Positions 1 to 9,618 of a stretch of DNA of 23,304 nt are shown here, piece after piece. A program made the translations under genes and the position numbers. Source of the DNA: Priapulus caudatus. Lineage: Eukaryota; Priapulida; Priapulimorpha; Priapulimorphida; Priapulidae. The DNA lies in contig NW_014577538.1 in NCBI RefSeq assembly GCF_000485595.1, positions 342,493 through 365,796 on the forward strand. The letters are read 5' to 3'. Position 1 is the first letter of the stretch, and every line of letters begins with the position of its first letter. A model generated the notes under the pieces. That model had not been told where the DNA came from and made no database searches. It saw nothing but the letters and a program-made list of their open reading frames with translations.

Positions 1-87
<87 letters not shown>

Positions 88-101
88 CGTGTCTCTGTGT
101 G

Positions 102-137
<36 letters not shown>

Positions 138-142
138 TGTGG
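1..142. repeat. TG / TGCG microsatellite
   Basis: A nearly pure TG run occupies about the first 80 bases. It passes through a short alternating GC stretch and then a TGCG tetranucleotide run to about 140. The whole tract alternates purine and pyrimidine, a sequence type known to favour left-handed DNA. It runs off the window edge, so its true length is unknown. Confidence 0.97.
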
Positions 143-239
143 CCACCTAGTTTGAAATCGCGACTATACGTGCTAAAATAACAGTCGATATAGGAAGTGG
201 TGGTCTTGACCCTTGACCTTGGTCGTCACGAGCAGAACG

Positions 240-345
240 TTATAATTATATGTGTTTATTAACGTGTTTATAACGTGTTTATAATGTGTTTATAATGTGT
301 TATTAACGTGTAATAATGTGTTTATAATTAACGTGTTTATTTTAT
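240..345. repeat. AT-rich minisatellite, unit like GTGTTTATAA
   Basis: Imperfect tandem copies of a 10-15 base motif (gtgtttataa with variable acg/atg junctions) recur about seven times. Unit length varies between neighbours. No coding content is seen around it. Confidence 0.75.
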
Positions 346-555
346 AATTTGAAAGGGAAGTCGATTCGTGGTCGACAGCGTGAACGCGACGATGGAAAGT
401 GATGGTGCAGGTTTGATGATCAGCCCACAGCGGTCCTGTCTTCAGCTATGGAGACGTAAGCTTCAGCTAAGGACGTAAAACACTCTCGCAGTGACAGCCA
501 TTACTGACAGACTGATAGAATCTTCTATATGATTAAAGTGGTCCAACCACTGTAA

Positions 556-742
556 GGAGACGAAGACGAAAAAGAAGAATAAGACAAAGATGAAAAAGAA
601 GAAGAAGCAGGTGGAGGATGTGGAAGAAGAACAACAACAACAAGAAAAAGATAAGGAGAAGAAGACAAAGAGGAATAAGCAGGAGAAGAAACGAAAGAAG
701 AAGAAAAGGGAAAAGAAAAAGAAGAAGAAGAAGGATGGAAAG
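556..742 (+). repeat. purine-rich GAA/AAG tract
   Basis: The plus strand is almost entirely A and G for about 185 bases. It is open in one plus frame from an ATG at 590 to a TAA at 764-766, encoding about 58 residues dominated by Lys, Glu and Gln. No splice context or homology supports translation, so I treat it as a simple-sequence homopurine-homopyrimidine tract. A lysine-rich exon cannot be excluded. Confidence 0.7.
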
Positions 743-789
743 AACATGAACACTGCGCTAGAATAAATTGTGACTGTTGAGCCACTCAA

Positions 790-1380
790 TCTAATTCAAT
801 CAACCCCTTAAATCTTCTCTTGAGAATGGCTAGAAAGGACATATATGGCATAAAGGGCTGATGCTCAATATGATTACACTTCTAGCTGAATTAAGGTATT
901 GGAAATTCTAACAGAATTCTAGAGAACCTTTCAATCTTCTTCACAAATTATTTACAAACCAACATTTTGTATTTTTCATGTTATAGCTACCAGGCCAGGG
1001 GTGTCAGTGCGTTGTTTGAATGTATTACACGCAGAACTAGCAGTAAACACACGTGCGTTGTCTTCCCCACATATTATTCACACCCCGGAATTAGTATAAA
1101 ACGAACAAAAAAACAAAGAACAACAAAACAAGAAAACATTGAAAATCGCGCAGATAAAAATTAACAAAGGAATAAATCTGTAGTATAAAACTATAGCTAA
1201 TATAATATACAGTAGTGAGCACTGCAGCGATAGTAACAGACTGCCTAATCATAGGTGTCAGGCTCCTCGGTAACTTGACACCCCTTTCCACTTAACACTT
1301 TCAAAATACACTGACAACAGGTGTCTGGGGAGTCACGGAAAAGTTCTGCACTCGCGTAAGTGTTTTTCAGGCTACATCAA
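790..1380. other. no gene seen
   Basis: AT-rich sequence with only short open frames lacking codon bias, splice structure or recognisable motifs. I see no repeat structure in it either. Confidence 0.6.
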
Positions 1381-1437
1381 AGAGACTATTGTAGAGACAT
1401 ATTGTAGATATATATATATGTCTCTATAATAGTCTCT
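1381..1437. repeat. short palindrome with AT loop
   Basis: Two 20-base arms (1381-1400 and 1418-1437, AGAGACTATT... against ...AATAGTCTCT) are inverted copies with one mismatch, separated by a 17-base TA-rich loop. It lies six bases from the start of a larger foldback element at 1443, so the two may be related or nested insertions. Confidence 0.85.
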
Positions 1438-1442
1438 CGGAG

Positions 1443-1671
1443 ACTGTATGAAGGTCACCTTGAATGTGACGAAGAACGGTTAAAGTATATTAACGACATA
1501 AGGAACGTAAACGAAGGATAGTACTCCTTCGTTTACGTTCCTTATGTCGTTAATAAACTTTAACCGTTCTTCGTCACAATATATATAGTACTCCTTCGTT
1601 TACGTTCCTTATGTCGTTAATAAACTTTAACCGTTCTTCGTCACATTTAAGGTGACCTTCATTCATACAGT
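1443..1671. mobile_element. foldback (MITE-like) element with duplicated right arm
   Basis: The outer termini are inverted copies: ACTGTATGAAGGTCACCTT at the left, its reverse complement (with a 4-base insertion) at the right. The left arm (1443-1519) pairs with a right arm that is present twice, at about 1526-1584 and 1591-1648, the copies being separated by a short AT stretch and repeated GTACTCC junctions. It carries no coding sequence. It resembles a non-autonomous inverted-repeat transposon in which one arm was internally duplicated. No target duplication was identified with confidence, so the transposon family is not assigned. Confidence 0.8.
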
Positions 1672-1931
1672 TACAACGCTCACATAGAACCATCACACAG
1701 ATTCTCTTGTAGAAGTTACCAAAACACCCACAGCTCTTCATTGCATTACGTACTGAAAGTACATGATGCTACGTGTTATAGAGAGCAAGTGAACGTTTTA
1801 TTTAGTGTTTATATACTCTTGATGTTAACTACACAAACTGTGCAATTACCTCTGCGCACGCAGCTACTAACCTAGATCTCGCTTGCACAAACGTAGACCC
1901 GATGCTATTATGTATAGGAGGAGATGGTTGG

Positions 1932-1945
1932 AAAAGCTTCGCTAC

Positions 1946-1999
<54 letters not shown>

Positions 2000-2022
2000 G
2001 CCTACCTTGTAGCGAAACTTTT
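1932..2022. repeat. palindrome with (TA)n core
   Basis: An arm at 1932-1951 (aaaagcttcgctacaaggta) is repeated inverted at 2003-2022 with one mismatch. The loop is a pure TA run of about 46 bases plus ATTATGCC. It may be a small MITE whose centre expanded as a microsatellite, or an insertion into a TA microsatellite. Confidence 0.8.
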
Positions 2023-2311
2023 AAATATATATAATAAATATTATTAATATACCCCGCGTTTTTTGACGATAAAGAAATTATTCGGTACGTAACAAACTCG
2101 TCTCTGGCATGGTGATTTCCTATCGTTTCCTCAGTATATCATACCAGAAAATATTCTATAGGCGTAGTACTATCATGTTATCGTATCAGACCAAGTATAC
2201 AGGTGTGGGGTGCTGCGTCTTTCATTTTCCAGGATTTTTTAAGAAATGGCTCGCTCTTAGACTATATTAGAACGACGCGGTTTATTCGTGTCGCATAGGT
2301 ACTAACATAAA

Positions 2312-2315
<4 letters not shown>

Positions 2316-2347
<32 letters not shown>
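2316..2347. repeat. (TA)n microsatellite
   Basis: About 15 uninterrupted AT dinucleotides. No inverted arms flank it, unlike the one at 1951-1996. Confidence 0.95.
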
Positions 2348-2349
<2 letters not shown>

Positions 2350-2854
2350 GAATATGATAGTAACATATCTACACTATAATATACAGACGTGTAACATGAG
2401 TATATGCACGTGTGCACATAATATGTTACAACGAGCATACACGATGTTCATGATGACACGCGTGCCGACGCGTCATTCGTGTGACACACGCGACACACGA
2501 CACGATTACCGTCAACAGACCGCAGGACAGAGTCAATTACGGAAGATCTTCGGCAGTCGCTAATTAATCGCTGTGATAATCGCTAGCGGTGCTTCCCAAT
2601 CAGCGGAAGCCTGCTAGACAGATTAGACGCGAGTGCCATGTAGATTAGACACCTGGTTTTCAATAGCGATTTCCTTCGCAGCGTTTAATTAACTTGTGTG
2701 TCGTCTCTATAACGACGAAGTGAGTGAGATGGCGGTGCACATGCACGGGTTTGCGCCTGATCATCACACAATGCACGAATGACGAACGGATAACGTCGCT
2801 TCATTTGTTTCTATACAGTTGTTAGTTGGGTTTGTAATTTCGTAATTAAACTTT

Positions 2855-2896
2855 AAAATGGCGGCCTTCGGGACCGTGCGGAGATGTGCGTGGTAG
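2855..2896 (+). promoter_or_regulatory. YY1-like motif and 12-codon upstream-type ORF
   Basis: AAAATGGCGGC at 2855-2865 matches the YY1 consensus, which in animals often overlaps the 5' end of transcripts. The ATG in it opens a 12-codon frame ending at TAG 2894-2896. The surrounding 2570-3340 is less AT-rich than its neighbours. About 440 bases downstream a strong splice donor (CACCG|GTAAGTGAG, cut after 3331) has no matching coding exon. Together these suggest, without proving, a non-coding plus-strand first exon. Confidence 0.3.
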
Positions 2897-3339
2897 AATC
2901 GGGTCGTTAGCAACGCGCACTATAATTACCACACGGGATTGGTAATATACTTGTGTGTAATGCAATCTAAGGCTTTCTCGGGGGTGGGCAGTGCAGAAAT
3001 GTGTGTAATGCAATATCAAACGAGTGGCTGGTGCTCGATCAGCGCGAAAATCTACTGGTTAATACGCCCTAAAGCCACGCTATCGCCGCATCAGACTGCC
3101 CCTACACACGGAGGTCACGTTTCTTCTTTTTTTTCTGTTATTACAGCTCCCAAAACGTCGTGTAACAGAAAGTTCTTCTTTCTTTTCTCTAAAAGCATCG
3201 TGCACATTGCACCCTCGCGCGATTACCGTACGGGAATTTGCGGCTGGATTGATTTGTCATCGGTGTGATTCATGCGAGTAAGAATGCACGAGTGAGACGA
3301 CTTCGCGCCTGTCTACAACAGAGCGACACCGGTAAGTGA

Positions 3340-5680
3340 GCAACGAATAGTACAAATGTTAATCAAATATTGAAACTTCTACTTTATAGTGTTTCTAATT
3401 TGACATCGCGTGGTTTGTATAGGGAAAAGATCACGGCGAAAATGTTTAGGTAGCCTGCGCGATATGGTGATGATGCATTATATTTTCGCATGAATGCTGA
3501 ATTGTGACGTTAGTTTACTACCAGTTTACACGTCGTACATGAAAATTGTGAAATCTGCATACAGAACCATGATATCGCAGATAAAAACTTCAAAAAAAAT
3601 GCACGTGTCATCATAGCAACAGTTTATTATAAAACGTGAACGGTGGGGGTATAATCAGTACAAAATATACAGACTTTAGAAAACATCACTATTTCCGTCG
3701 CTGCATGCGTGACGTAGCATTGATGTCGTTATTCCACCCAGCTCACCATTAGTTTCCATTGACCAAGCCTTATTCTCGGCACGCTACATTGACACCTCAT
3801 CAATTTAATTCCGCCCTACCTCCCGCATTCTCAAACGCACTTTCCGCGAATCCCTTGGCGGCGGGTCGGTTTACCACAATTAATCCATCTATTATGTCTA
3901 CAACTCGAAGGATGGGCCTGCGCTGAATGTCAAGTGCGAGTGTGACAAACAACACGTAAATCACGACATCAATTCGCCTCGTGACAACAGGTGCGCGCGA
4001 CGACGCACACCACAGTAAATTCGCCGACGAATTTCAACCAGATACACAACACGTGTATCTTCGTCCTTCCCAGTAACAGTAGCTCCATTACAATAGCAGT
4101 ACGGCAGAAAGGGGTGGTGGGGGGTCGTAAAAATGTCACTGTGCGGCAAATGACGATTATGACAGCCACTCCACGGATGCAAGTATCTGCAAACGTATTG
4201 GTGACATTGCTTGGATTGTTTCCCCCATCAAATGACACCGGCGATGTCACTTGCCTCGGGGGATGACGGAAGACAATTTCAGCTCAAAGCAGTGTAGAGC
4301 GGGCAGAGTGTGTGAGAGACGGGAAACATATTGCGACGGCACTTTCGCCGCTCATCGAAACAGGAAAGCAAGAGTATCGCTCTAGCTATCTAATACAGCT
4401 TATTACTTATACAATGAGCAGTCTCCCAAGAGACGTCTAACAAGTTACGTGCGTAACACACGTACATGTACCGTAATTATAGTACGTGTGTTCACACTAG
4501 CACCTGCTAATCGCACAGCCTTGCCGGGCAACATACGCATGTGCCACAAAATGCGACAATGAAGCGTTCTTCCATAGCTAAACTACTATCCTAACTTGGA
4601 TCACAGAGCTAGTTTGCCGATCTCTGAGAGATTCATATTAAACAAGGAATGAAATTCTAAGCACTTTAATTGTTTTAAGTGATTTGAAATTTTAGTGCAT
4701 AACTTAAAAAATCATGGGCAACAATATGCTCGGCCTTTGCTAGCTACAACCTTCCAGTGCTTTCTAGAATGCGAAAAAATAAAAGAATGTAAACTTCTCC
4801 TCTTGGACTAAAAGCTCTATTGTTCTTACATCAGTAGAGATTATATATTGTGCAAATGTTTGCCAATTTTAATACATTTTTAATAGAAATAATCATTCTA
4901 GGTCAAATCTGACAAAAATGTTCCTCCGTAAGTCCAACACACTATGTCATAAAAAATAACTGAAATCACTCCCTTGATTTATTTTTGGTTGTCAACTGCC
5001 TTTTATAAATTTGTGTTGTGTTTTATACCACAACTCAACATGAACACTAAAGTTCCTTAGTGAAACTAAGTATACAACGTGAGACATTGGTGAACATAAA
5101 CCAGTTGGTATTGCTAACAATTCATAAACGAGTTCCACTGTAACAAAACATTAACTACTGTGAGCAGATAAAATTACAAGCTTGCCAGGTGCAAAACAGT
5201 TGCTATCAGATCTATATGTACGTAAACAGAACTGTGTGTTCTAGTTTACATTATACCAAACTGGTGGCGTACATGTAAAACTAGTAAAAGACATCGCGCC
5301 TGACAGGAAGTGTAAAATAATACAAAGCTGTGAAATATCCAGATGCCGAACACTTCAGATGAATTAGGATATATGGATACACGGTAGAACAACTAGAGAC
5401 ACCTGTAGGCAAGTCTAGATGACCTTGGATATTTTCTTAAGTAAGCATGACAAAGACAGGCTGAAATAGCATGCGTTTGCCCTTGCATCTCAGAAAGATG
5501 GTTCAAATAGCTTGTTTTTTAAAACCCAGCATATCTCAGCACCTTCCTACTCCTCATGTAGCATGCGTGTAGAGCCCGTGCAAGCCCAACCATACTAGAA
5601 GAGCTGCGGTCACTACATAACCAATTTCTAAGATTTTCCATTACCTTTTACACTGTTAGCTTTCCTTGATTCACCTGCTG
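3340..5680. other. no gene seen; possible MCFD2 3' UTR at the right
   Basis: Only short open frames without codon bias are present. The right part lies downstream of the minus-strand MCFD2-like stop codon. A minus-strand AATAAA (plus TTTATT at 4978-4983) is a candidate poly(A) signal about 700 bases past that stop. No transposon-like inverted repeats were noticed here. Confidence 0.5.
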
Positions 5681-5961
5681 TTAATGATGTGGCTGTTGCT
5701 GATGTTGTGGTTGATGTTGTTGCTGCTGTTGCTGCTGATGTTGCTGTTGTTGTACCGGCTGCTGTTGTTGCTGATGTTGCTGTTGTTGTACCGGCTGCTG
5801 TTGTTGTTGAACTTGCTGCTGCTGCTGATTTGCTTGAGACTTTATGAACTCCATATAGTCAATGAAGCCATCGTTATTAAGATCATCTTCCCTCAATATG
5901 TCGTCTATAAGACCAATGAGTTCATCTTCGGGAAACGGAGGTGGTACCTCATTTGGGTTAT
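5681..5961 (-). CDS. MCFD2: MCFD2-like coding exon 3 (second EF-hand, Gln/His tail)
   Basis: Acceptor TTTTGTTCAG|AT. The exon encodes the [17 protein letters not shown] helix, the second loop ([12 protein letters not shown]) and FIKSQ. In known MCFD2 the protein ends about here. Translation instead continues through about 50 residues, nearly all Gln or His with a few Val and Pro, built on CAA/CAG/CAT runs. A 39-base unit encoding [12 protein letters not shown] is nearly duplicated, indicating growth by repeat expansion. Stop TAA at 5681-5683. Confidence 0.93.
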
Positions 5962-8659
5962 CTGAACAAAAGTCACCAAATTTCTATGGTTAGAATAATA
6001 ATCATGTTACAATGGTCGCATTTCAATGGTCAAAGTGCAGCATTTGCCAGTGTAGTGTCACTAGTGTGTGCATGCATGTGTGTTTATAATTAAGCATGAA
6101 GAGATATGGAGCATTTCGTAACAATTATTTATATTCTGTTATCCCTGTTTACAAGGATGGCAGAAGGCAAATTCTCAGGCCATTATTTTATCGCCAAAAC
6201 TTACCATAATGGGTAGGGTACAGAAAAGGCAATAAATGTCATTATTAACCTCTGATCTATATAGCTATAGCCTCGTTCACACGAGACCTCGTATTTCTGA
6301 AATACCGGATTTGCGAAATACCGTATCTGAGACAAATACGCGACCGAGCGTTCACACGCTGATTCGCGGCTCCAGAAATACGGTATTTGCGAGCTGCGAG
6401 CTGCTTTAAACAATCAAGCAAACAATGCGAAATAAACAATGCAATGCAAACCAACTGTCCATAAAATACGTAGACTGGTCCGCGCTCGACAGTTCCACTC
6501 GTGTTACACTGGAACTGTCGAGCGCGGACCAGTCTATAAAATACGTGGCCGGTATTTAGCGTTCACACGAGGAAATGCGCGGTCCAAGAAATCCGGTATT
6601 TCTCAAGCACGGCAAATTATTCGGATTCTGGGAAGCCTCGTATTTACATGAAATACCGGATCTGTTTAGATACCGTATTTCTTGGGCCTCGTATTCTGCC
6701 TCGTGTGAACGCTAAATACCGGATTTCTTGCTACGTGTGAACGCGGCTTATATAAATGGATGCAGTACGAAGTGGAAGATAGCAGGGGCACATTGTGCTG
6801 TTAAGCAAATAGTTTTGTATCAAAGCAATTCAAACATTGGAATATAACTGTACCAGTTATTAAATAATATAAAATGTAAGTTAAAAGTCTGAATGTAGCT
6901 AGCAATGTGTGATGTAACAGCAAATTATCGAGTTCTGATTAATTTATATATACAATTATGTTATCAGCGAAAAGTAAGAAGGAAATGCAGTATTACTGCC
7001 ATGGGAAAATTTGGTTCTACTACATATCAATACTACTGACAAGCTGGAGGCATTTCGCAATAACAATTATACTTTCATGGTATATCTATCTATTCATGGT
7101 GCAAGTACACCAACAAATTTCAGATAAAAATGTCACCAATCTCTTTGCATAATTAATAGTTACTTGGGTTTACATCAAGTTCCCGTGATGACTATATATA
7201 ATATTATATATATATATACAGGGGTAGAAATTAACTTTAGAACAAGGGAGTCCAACTTTCATATGCTCCTGCCCTCAAAATCACGAAGTCCGCAGCAAAA
7301 TGATGGAGTCCGCAGTCTGAAGTTCAAAACTAACGATATTAACAATAACGCATACATGTGCTTATTTTGAAGATTCATGCGGTTGCACGTCTGCCAAATC
7401 TTCTTTGAACTTTTACTGAAAAAATACGGTAATTCCGCAAGGCCGTGCTCTGGAAGACTGGATCAAAATAGTTAGTATAGCAGAATTTTCAGGGAGTCAC
7501 ACGGACTCCTGCAAATATCAAATCAGGGAGTCCGGCAGTAAATCAGGGAGTATTTGACTCCGGACTCCCATTAATTTCGCACCCTGTATATATATATATA
7601 TATATATGTATATATAATGCAAATCCTCTATTTACATGATATAAGCTCCTGAAGAACATTGCATACACATATACCAAAATCCTGTAGAGGAAAAACACAT
7701 CTTCCAATAGATCAAATGTAAGGGATAATTTTTTGCCTGTAAGTTTATAGAACTTTAAAGTTTACAACCTGCAACAATATATATAATAATAATGTACATA
7801 TAATACATAACTCTGGTGTTCAGTTATTATGGCTGTTTTTTAACAACAAATACTAAATGAACACCAAAATTCACAAGCACATATAAGGTCACATACCTGA
7901 GTGAAAATGAGTGAGTGCATGAACGAGTTCCAACCCATCCAACTGATTGTTGTTATCCAAGTCATGTTGTTTGAAATAATGAAACTGCAACTCCTGCTCA
8001 GTCATGTCCTTTGGGTCTTTCTCTATGACGTTATCTGTGTGCTCTTTGATATGGCTATAAATAAGCAAATATGTATTTGTGTACTCATTACTGTTACTAG
8101 TAATATGCAAATTTACAAGGAAAACGTATATTACGATTTGTATATACGAGCCTGCATGTGTCCCTTCCGAAATCAAATTAGAGAAATTTATTAAATTAAT
8201 CTTTGTAAAATTATAATGATCTAAAATATACAAGTTTTTTTTATTCTTCTAGACTTGGCTTCATAGAAAGAAGACTAATTATTACCTGATCGCACAATTA
8301 ACCAGACAGATACAACCTGCTCATATAATTCGATACCGCACACGGGCCGGGCCGCACACGCACTATATAGTCAGTGATTCTATAAACACTATACAGTAAG
8401 GTTTTGCTGCAACCTTTTGCTTTAACATTATATGAGGTCTCTAATTAATAACGTATGCATACCTAGCATCCTGTACATGTTGCCTATCAAGTCGTGTTGG
8501 TGGGTGCTGTCTAGATGCAATCGGTTGTTGCTGGGCGGGCTGGTTACGACCGTGCGCATGCTGCGGCTGCTTCTGTGCGTTCATTGGATTGACATTTTGA
8601 TGGCCCAGCACCGGTAGGAGCAAGCACATCAATAAAATCACACGACTAACCACGCACAT
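5681..8659 (-). CDS. MCFD2: MCFD2-like EF-hand protein, spliced, 211 aa
   Basis: Join of 8659-8463, 8054-7897 and 5961-5681 (minus strand). MCFD2 is a soluble ER-lumen protein that binds the lectin LMAN1 (ERGIC-53) through its EF-hands and helps export glycoproteins such as coagulation factors V and VIII. Visible: hydrophobic signal peptide (residues 1-19, ending VLG); the helix typical of the family, [11 protein letters not shown]; a first EF-hand loop at 97-108 with D97, D99, N101, D105, E108; a linker [17 protein letters not shown]; and a second loop at 145-156 with D145, N147, D149, D153, E156. Splice phases 2 and 1 join cleanly at GT-AG borders. The human protein is 146 residues. Here an N-terminal Gln/His/Pro-rich linker (20-60) and a Gln/His-rich tail of about 50 residues are extra. 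The start is supported by the signal peptide and by a splice acceptor two bases upstream. Confidence 0.95.
6269..6748. mobile_element. 480-bp inverted-repeat (MITE-like) element in MCFD2 intron
   Basis: Termini AGCCTCGTTCACACG and CGTGTGAACGCGGCT are near-perfect inverted copies flanked on both sides by TAT, a possible 3-bp target duplication. Internally the motif GAAATACCGTATTT and its reverse complement recur many times, so the element can fold extensively. It has no plausible coding content. It lies in the large intron between MCFD2-like coding exons 2 and 3. The superfamily is not certain; a 3-bp duplication would fit PIF/Harbinger and a 2-bp TA would fit Tc1/mariner. Confidence 0.8.
6472..6535. 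repeat. perfect 26-bp hairpin inside the intronic element
   Basis: Arms 6472-6497 and 6510-6535 are exact reverse complements (AGACTGGTCCGCGCTCG...), separated by 12 bases. The perfection contrasts with the degenerate repeats around it, suggesting a recent origin or arm conversion. Confidence 0.95.
7218..7587. mobile_element. 370-bp inverted-repeat element in a TA microsatellite
   Basis: The left end ACAGGGGTAGAAATTAA and the reverse complement of the right end ACAGGGTGCGAAATTAA match at 15 of 17 positions. Both ends abut TA-dinucleotide runs, so the target was probably TA. GGGAGTC and GGACTCC motifs are scattered inside. There is no coding signal. It is a second insertion in the same MCFD2-like intron. 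Confidence 0.75.
7897..8054 (-). CDS. MCFD2: MCFD2-like coding exon 2 (first EF-hand)
   Basis: Acceptor TTTATAG|CC, donor TCAG|GTATGT. It encodes the HIKEH segment, the [11 protein letters not shown] helix and the first calcium-binding loop [12 protein letters not shown], followed by the exit helix ending THFHS. This is the most conserved part of the protein, and the identification rests mainly on it. Confidence 0.95.
8463..8659 (-). CDS. MCFD2: MCFD2-like coding exon 1 (signal peptide)
   Basis: It encodes residues 1-65 plus two bases of codon 66: the signal peptide, then a Gln/His/Pro-rich linker ending in VQDA. This matches the position of VHDQEHI in vertebrate MCFD2. The donor is GCTAG|GTATGC. 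A pyrimidine-rich acceptor (TTTTCTCAG) ends at 8662, implying a 5' UTR intron. Confidence 0.9.
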
Positions 8660-8819
8660 GACTGAGAAAACAGAAAGGATAATGATTACTTACACGTGCC
8701 ATAATATATACTATATAGCATCTCAGCAACAGTTATACATACCATATGGTAAAAATAATTAGTTGAGACCCCTCGACACATGCCACTTAGCATTTAATTG
8801 ACGTTTCACCATTCCCTGA

Positions 8820-9110
8820 TTGACCTTGTCTCTTTGTTCTATCTTCTTCATCACTTCCATGTAGCTTCTCCTCAGCCCTAGCTTACATCACACTCCTCTC
8901 TTCCCCTTCTAGTTCAACATTCCACCAACTCCTTTTTCCTCCTGTATTGCTTTCTTTCCCTTCTCAACTCAAGTTCATCTTATTCCCCTACCTTCTCCTT
9001 CACCCCAATCTTCTACTATCTCTCTACTAACTCCTATAACACTGCCCTGCTTTCTCCTTCTCTCCTTCCTTCTCCTTCTCGTAACCTGCCCGTACATTTT
9101 TTCCTACTTT
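8820..9110. repeat. pyrimidine-rich tract
   Basis: The plus strand is dominated by C and T (runs such as ccttctccttcacccc) for nearly 300 bases, starting about 150 bases upstream of the MCFD2-like start codon. It could be part of that gene's 5' region, though no core promoter element was recognised. No gene is seen in it. Confidence 0.5.
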
Positions 9111-9268
9111 GGTTACCCATTTTGGTATGGGGCATGTAGTGACGTACAATACACACCTCACTCAGTAAGTAAGGCAGATGGGGTCGTTGTCGTATCAGGT
9201 ACTACAGATATGTACCCGAGGTAGTTTTAGGTTGTTTAGTATTATTTATATTTTTATATGAGGTATGT

Positions 9269-9309
9269 TTAGGGTTAGGGTTAGGGCTATAGGGTTAGGG
9301 TCAGGGTTA
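9269..9309 (+). repeat. interstitial TTAGGG repeats (plus orientation)
   Basis: About six TTAGGG-type units, some degenerate (ttagggctatagggttagggtcagggtta). This is the animal telomere motif located internally, within the outer inverted-repeat element and outside the nested one. Confidence 0.9.
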
Positions 9310-9359
9310 TGGTACACTTCTGTAGTACAAGTCTGGTACACTTTTTGTATACATATATG

Positions 9360-9562
9360 GGCCCAAGGATAGAGAACATGTATCCCAATAAAACCAATGT
9401 GCCTAACCCTAACCCTAACCCTAATTCTAACCCTAATTCTAACCCTAACCCTAACCCTAACCCTAACCATAACCCTAACCTATTATATTGATATAATATT
9501 ATATTTATATTGATGTAAATGACATTGGTTTTATTGGGATACATGTTCTCTATCCTTGAACC
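9360..9562 (-). mobile_element. telomere-repeat foldback element, copy 1
   Basis: The ends GGCCCAAGGATAG and CTATCCTTGAACC are flanked by an exact 8-bp duplication CATATATG (9352-9359 and 9563-9570). Inverted 37-base arms (9364-9400 and 9522-9558) enclose a loop made of a CCCTAA array plus an AT-rich segment. The same arms, AT segment and telomeric junction recur at 10613-10747 in the opposite orientation. An 8-bp duplication is typical of hAT transposons, so a non-autonomous hAT-like element is the best guess. It has no coding capacity. Confidence 0.9.
9403..9480 (-). repeat. interstitial CCCTAA telomeric array
   Basis: About 13 CCCTAA units, two changed to TTCTAA and one to CCATAA. It forms part of the loop of foldback copy 1; the equivalent array in copy 2 has about four units. 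Confidence 0.95.
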
Positions 9563-9618
9563 CATATATGTACCTCGGGTACATATCTGTATATAGTACC
9601 TGATACGACAACGACCCC

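Larger units (their letters stand above)
9180..9618. mobile_element. inverted-repeat element with telomeric repeats, split by a nested element
   Basis: Outer arms 9180-9223 and 9571-9618 (GGGGTCGTTGTCGTATCAGG... against ...CCTGATACGACAACGACCCC) match apart from a 4-base TATA insertion. Removing the nested element (9360-9562 plus one 8-bp duplication) leaves about 228 bp. The left internal part contains its own TTAGGG cluster (9269-9309). No outer target duplication was found, although GTAAGTAAG occurs near both sides. Confidence 0.8.

Noticed and set aside
4020-4266. Overlapping ORFs on both strands near 4 kb
   Set aside because: Both strands are open over the same stretch with no motif, signal peptide or splice site support.
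9246-9565. Frames translating telomeric repeats (VRVRVR, NPNPNP, LGLGLG types)
   Set aside because: Six-base repeats stay open in most frames by design; there is no other evidence of coding.
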